Shown here: positions 52,571 through 55,606 of the stretch, piece by piece
Position numbering within the stretch: position 1 is the first letter of the stretch
Layout of the letters: each line of letters begins with the position of its first letter
Assembly: GCA_937915745.1 (NCBI GenBank)
Contig: CALGGJ010000130.1
Location: 1-55,606 of the forward strand
Reading direction: 5' to 3'
Length of the DNA stretch: 55,606 nucleotides
From: an uncultured Prevotellaceae bacterium
Lineage (GTDB): Bacteria > Bacteroidota > Bacteroidia > Bacteroidales > Bacteroidaceae
Made by a program: the position numbers and the translations under genes
The notes under the pieces: model-generated
The model's database searches: none
Told to the model about the DNA's origin: nothing
The model's input: only the letters and a program-made list of their open reading frames with translations

Positions 52571-52935
52571 ACTAATTCGTATGTATGAGTTTCATGCTAT
52601 TTTAAGTTACATATTAGATACACTCCTATGCTTCGCTCCGTCGGTATGACAGGCGGAAGGTTGTTGCAAAATAGCAAAGGTTTATGCATAGGTCAACATG
52701 TCATTGGAAGTCATACCGACGGAGGTATGAAATACCGCAGGAGCGTATCTAATGTGTAACTCAATGCAAGCACTTTGCTCATCTGGCTTAACGAAAACAT
52801 TTCACCCCAAAGTCATACCGACGGAGGTATGAAATACCGTAGGAGCGTATCTGCATACTAATTTAAACTACATATCAGATACACTCCTTTGCTTCGCTCC
52901 GTCGGTATGACAGGCGGGAAGGTTGCCGGATGGAC
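52571..52935. mobile_element. Composite of MITE-like arms (E3 and fragments)
   Basis: Arm A forward at 52616-52650, then arm B reversed at 52710-52750, forming one element with a new ~60-bp centre (E3); its left end is a degenerate TTCGTATGTATG. Next, a lone arm B reversed at 52812-52852 and a lone arm A forward at 52877-52911 followed by the same GGTTGCCGGA seen in E1. Thus at least two more insertions, both truncated. No transposase. Ends just before the DUF4835 gene. Confidence 0.65.
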
Positions 52936-52987
52936 AGCAGGGGGCATAGCACAGACGTTTTTGCATCTTTTTGGCAGGTTTTCTTTC

Positions 52988-53887
52988 TTATCGCTGTAAT
53001 TTCTTCCACTCGGCAGTTTGCGCCACATTTATGTCTGCAAGTATTTCATAGACTTTGTTCTTCTCGTTGGCAGTACCATGCCCACGATATATTCCGACCA
53101 GCTCGTCGCGCTTGAAATCGGTGAATACCTGCGGCAGCAGCGACATGGCCTTGGCCTTATGAGCTTCGGCCAGCATCTCCAGTGCATCGGTAATAGCCGT
53201 ACGTCCACGGTCGGCATTCGAACTCATTTCGTCCAGGCCCTCACGATAATACTTATACATCATCTGTCGCATAGGTTGCATCGACGTCTCCATGTAGTCG
53301 TTGATGATGGCATGTCGGTTGCGGGTATCCGAAAAAGCCTTCCATCCCGATGAAGGCAGGCTCTGTGCGTTGTTCACAATCGACTCGACACGATGCAACA
53401 CATCGGTACCCCCAAGAGGCGAAAACGTATCGAGGTCGAGTCCGATGAACAAATAAGCATAATAGGCAAGCATGGCTGTGAGGTTATTGTCCATGCTGAC
53501 CTCGTTAAATTCGAGTGGGTCGTTTTCAATATAGGTAAATGTGAAATCGGGATCACGCATCGAGAAAATCGTGGTGTTGTAGTTCGACCCCCACACTGGG
53601 CGGATACACTGGTATTGCAGCTCACATGTGAAGAGGTTGTCGGCTGGTTTATATTGTCTGACAGTGATATTGAGCGTACAATCGATGCGTTCATCCTCGC
53701 TGTATTGCATATCAGTCCAAGCACGCTGGTTCATAAACTCGGTTATTGCAGTTTCGAGTGTCTGAAACACACTGCTCGACGTACCCTGCACTGCGCTGCG
53801 GTTTACCTTCACCTTGCAGTTCAACTCCTGTCCGCTGCAAAACAGACAACAGAACAGGCTGGCGATGATTATTATGGCTTGCTTCAT
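52988..53887 (-). CDS. DUF4835 family exported protein
   Basis: 299 residues from the ATG at 53887. Signal peptide MKQAIIIIASLFCCLFCSGQ, possibly with Cys residues near the cleavage site, then ELNCKVKVNRSAVQGTSSSVFQTLETAITEFMNQRAWTD, the conserved opening of DUF4835. Later TRVESIVNN-like VLHRVESIVNNAQ and a helical tail. Only known from Bacteroidota; some pipelines connect it with type IX secretion (PorD), which I regard as unproven here. Single gene with its own promoter. Confidence 0.85.
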   Translation of the reverse strand: MKQAIIIIASLFCCLFCSGQELNCKVKVNRSAVQGTSSSVFQTLETAITEFMNQRAWTDMQYSEDERIDCTLNITVRQYKPADNLFTCELQYQCIRPVWGSNYNTTIFSMRDPDFTFTYIENDPLEFNEVSMDNNLTAMLAYYAYLFIGLDLDTFSPLGGTDVLHRVESIVNNAQSLPSSGWKAFSDTRNRHAIINDYMETSMQPMRQMMYKYYREGLDEMSSNADRGRTAITDALEMLAEAHKAKAMSLLPQVFTDFKRDELVGIYRGHGTANEKNKVYEILADINVAQTAEWKKLQR

Positions 53888-53908
53888 ATCGTGTACATTA
53901 TTTCGTGG

Positions 53909-53938
53909 CAAAGATAAGAAAAATTATTAAATAAACAA
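53909..53938 (-). promoter_or_regulatory. Promoter of the DUF4835 gene
   Basis: Minus strand TTG (53936-53938), 19-bp gap, TATCTTTG (53909-53916). Only ~20 bp from -7 box to start codon, so the leader is very short. Confidence 0.7.
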
Positions 53939-54110
53939 CAAACAAAAGATTATCATGAAAAAAAAAGTGTTTCAGAACTTGCCCAACCGGCACTGGATGC
54001 TATATATGGTGGCAACAATCGATGTCACAAATTATTCTGTTCAGTGTATAGATTTGATGTAATTATCATGATTTATTCTGATTTAAGGCGATGAATTGTA
54101 AAATTATTCG

Positions 54111-54118
54111 TAACTTTG
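54111..54118 (+). promoter_or_regulatory. -7 box for the GNAT-parE unit
   Basis: TAACTTTG. The -33 region is a poor match. Predicted start near 54125 leaves a ~120-nt leader in which TTGCACA (54182-54188) can pair with TGTGCAA (54224-54230) just before the ATG. The divergent region 53939-54110 is AT-rich and has nothing else nameable. Confidence 0.55.
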
Positions 54119-54247
54119 CAGGTGGATTGCCGGCAAGGTTACGTTTCGTGCGGTTCCCCAGGACACTAACCACAAACCAGGTTGCACACTTGTTATGTCG
54201 TGACAATACGCAAAAAGCGATGATGTGCAATCTCATTACACCGTTTT

Positions 54248-55393
54248 ATGGAAAAAATTACGATTAGACAAGTAGAAACAAAAAAGGAACTAAAGAAGTT
54301 CATACGTTTCAACTACGAATTATATAAAGACAACCCCTACTCCGTACCCGACCTATATGAAGATATGCTCAGCACCTTTTCTGATAATAATGCAGCCATG
54401 GAGTTTTGCGAGGCAGCCTATTTCCTGGCCTATCGTGGCGATACCATTGTAGGTCGTGTGGCTGCCATCATCAACCATAAGGCCAACAAACGATGGGAAC
54501 AACAGATGGTGAGGTTCGGATATATCGACTTCATCGACGACACCCAGGTTAGCGAGGCACTCATCAGGGCAGTTGAGCAGTGGGGACTCGAGCGCGGCAT
54601 GACTCAGATTGAAGGCCCGTTAGGTTTTACCGACATGGATGCCGAGGGTATGCTCGTCGAAGGGTTTGAAGAACTCGGCACCAACGCCACGATATACAAC
54701 TATCCATACTATCCGCAGCACATCGAGCGGCTTGGATTTGAGAAGGGAGCCGACTGGATAGAAATGCTGCTCACCGTACCACGCGAGACGGGATTGCCCG
54801 AGCGGCTCGACCGCATAGCAAACATCGTGATTGAAAAATACGGATTGAAAATAAAGAAATACACATCGCACAAAGCTATTGCACGCGAGTACGGCCGTGA
54901 AATCTTTAAAGTCATCAACGAGGCATTCAAGCCACTGTTCGGATACTCTGAACTGAGCGACCGACAGATAGACCAATACGTGAAGACATACCTTCCGTTC
55001 ATCGACTTGAAACTGGTGTCGCTCGTTACCGACAGTAACGGACGGCTCATCTGCGTAGGCATCTCTATGCCGTCGTTGTCGCGTGCACTGCAACGAGCTA
55101 AAGGCAAGCTGATGCCGATAGGATGGTTCCACCTGCTGAAAGCCCTCAAATGGAAAAAGCCCGACACACTCGACCTCATGCTCGTGGGCGTACTGCCCGA
55201 GTATCAAGGCAAAGGAGTGAATGCCGTGCTGTTCCACGACCTGCTGCCTATCTACATATCAGAAGGATATAAATATGTAGAAACCAACCCCGAACTCGAA
55301 GCCAACTTGAAAGTGCAGTCGCAGTGGATATATTTCGACAGACGACAGCACAAACGCAGACGATGCTATAAGAAAGATATTTCAAAAGACTGA
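54248..55393 (+). CDS. GNAT-fold acetyltransferase-like protein
   Basis: 381 residues, no signal peptide. N-terminal EKITIRQVETKKELKKFIRFNYELYKDNPYSVPDL is the opening of a Bacteroidota/proteobacterial family annotated as N-acetyltransferase (YghO-like). IVGRVAAIINHKAN, IEGPLGFTDMDAEGMLVEGFEELGT and LMLVGVLPEYQGKGVNAVLFHDL (GNAT motif A, QGKG at about 318) support an acetyl-CoA fold. Substrate unknown. The parE start is 7 bp past its stop; this pair is found in other Bacteroidales. Confidence 0.8.
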   Translation: MEKITIRQVETKKELKKFIRFNYELYKDNPYSVPDLYEDMLSTFSDNNAAMEFCEAAYFLAYRGDTIVGRVAAIINHKANKRWEQQMVRFGYIDFIDDTQVSEALIRAVEQWGLERGMTQIEGPLGFTDMDAEGMLVEGFEELGTNATIYNYPYYPQHIERLGFEKGADWIEMLLTVPRETGLPERLDRIANIVIEKYGLKIKKYTSHKAIAREYGREIFKVINEAFKPLFGYSELSDRQIDQYVKTYLPFIDLKLVSLVTDSNGRLICVGISMPSLSRALQRAKGKLMPIGWFHLLKALKWKKPDTLDLMLVGVLPEYQGKGVNAVLFHDLLPIYISEGYKYVETNPELEANLKVQSQWIYFDRRQHKRRRCYKKDISKD

Positions 55394-55400
55394 CAGACGA

Positions 55401-55606
55401 ATGGAAGACGCAAAATACACACAAAACACAACACCGCCAAAATACGACGACGACAACATTCGCCACTTGAGCGATATGGACCATATCCGCACACGGCCAG
55501 GTATGTATATAGGCCGTTTGGGAGATGGCTCGCACGCCGAAGACGGCATTTACGTGCTGCTGAAAGAAATAATAGACAACTCCATCGACGAATTCAAGAT
55601 GAATGC
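55401..55606 (+). CDS. parE: DNA topoisomerase IV subunit B, N-terminal fragment
   Basis: Only 68 codons before the window ends. MEDAKYTQNTTPPKYDDDN is followed by the GHKL ATPase start: IRTRPGMYIGRLGDG and YVLLKEIIDNSIDEFKMN, where Glu and Asn of EIIDNS are the ATP-hydrolysis and magnesium ligands. The RLGDGSHAEDG wording is that of the Bacteroidota ParE rather than GyrB. Confidence 0.85.
   Translation, partial: MEDAKYTQNTTPPKYDDDNIRHLSDMDHIRTRPGMYIGRLGDGSHAEDGIYVLLKEIIDNSIDEFKMN

Overview
The window looks like one end of a draft contig from a Bacteroidales genome (Prevotellaceae/Bacteroidaceae-like). Grounds: most intergenic regions carry the Bacteroidota promoter element TAnnTTTG, several with a TTTG/TTG box about 19 bp upstream; SecD and SecF are one fused protein; the lineage-typical DUF4861, DUF4835, meso-diaminopimelate dehydrogenase and glycine-lipid (GlsA/GlsB-like) genes are present; one secreted protein ends in the IYN.AGQR...KKV.VK tail common in Prevotella. 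The first 45 bases are Illumina TruSeq adapter, not genome.

Layout. 46-10970, mostly minus strand: a truncated secreted protein, DUF4861 + RNase R, a divergent acyl-CoA/acyl-ACP ligase, cysS with a 58-residue membrane ORF coupled to it, and a Spy-like periplasmic protein behind an ECF-sigma-type promoter. 11423-20587, plus strand: TPR lipoprotein-like protein, outer-membrane beta-barrel, nadB, M16 protease. 21416-28666, minus strand: secreted protein, ddh, secDF, endonuclease/exonuclease/phosphatase protein and rhomboid protease. 29292-39914, plus strand: pruA, a duplicated zincin-like protein, a five-part fused flavin/iron-sulfur amine dehydrogenase, an Xaa-Pro aminopeptidase and a UvrA paralogue. 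40172-51730, plus strand: argS, RNase H, MsbA-like exporter, DPP IV-type peptidase, purD, two membrane proteins, and the glsA/glsB-like acyltransferases. 51731-52987 is gene-poor and repeat-rich and holds a candidate small RNA. The window closes with a DUF4835 gene, a GNAT-like protein and the start of parE.

How genes may work together. pruA, the fused amine dehydrogenase and the Xaa-Pro aminopeptidase, with the DPP IV-type peptidase 8 kb on, would make a route from proline-containing peptides to glutamate; this is inference from family and neighbourhood. A Spy-like gene and an orphan promoter followed by a strong terminator share one ECF-type promoter layout, suggesting an envelope-stress regulon with a roughly 68-nt sRNA.

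The most unusual structure is repetitive. Seven intergenic arrays of 4-5 near-palindromic 12-bp cores (GACTGCGCACTC) are spaced exactly 22 bp apart, and most lie just upstream of a plus-strand gene. An eighth array, of unrelated hairpins, has the same 22-bp period. There are also two MITE-like inverted-repeat families: one with unequal 35/41-bp arms at three loci, and one 188-bp element with 23-bp terminal inverted repeats.
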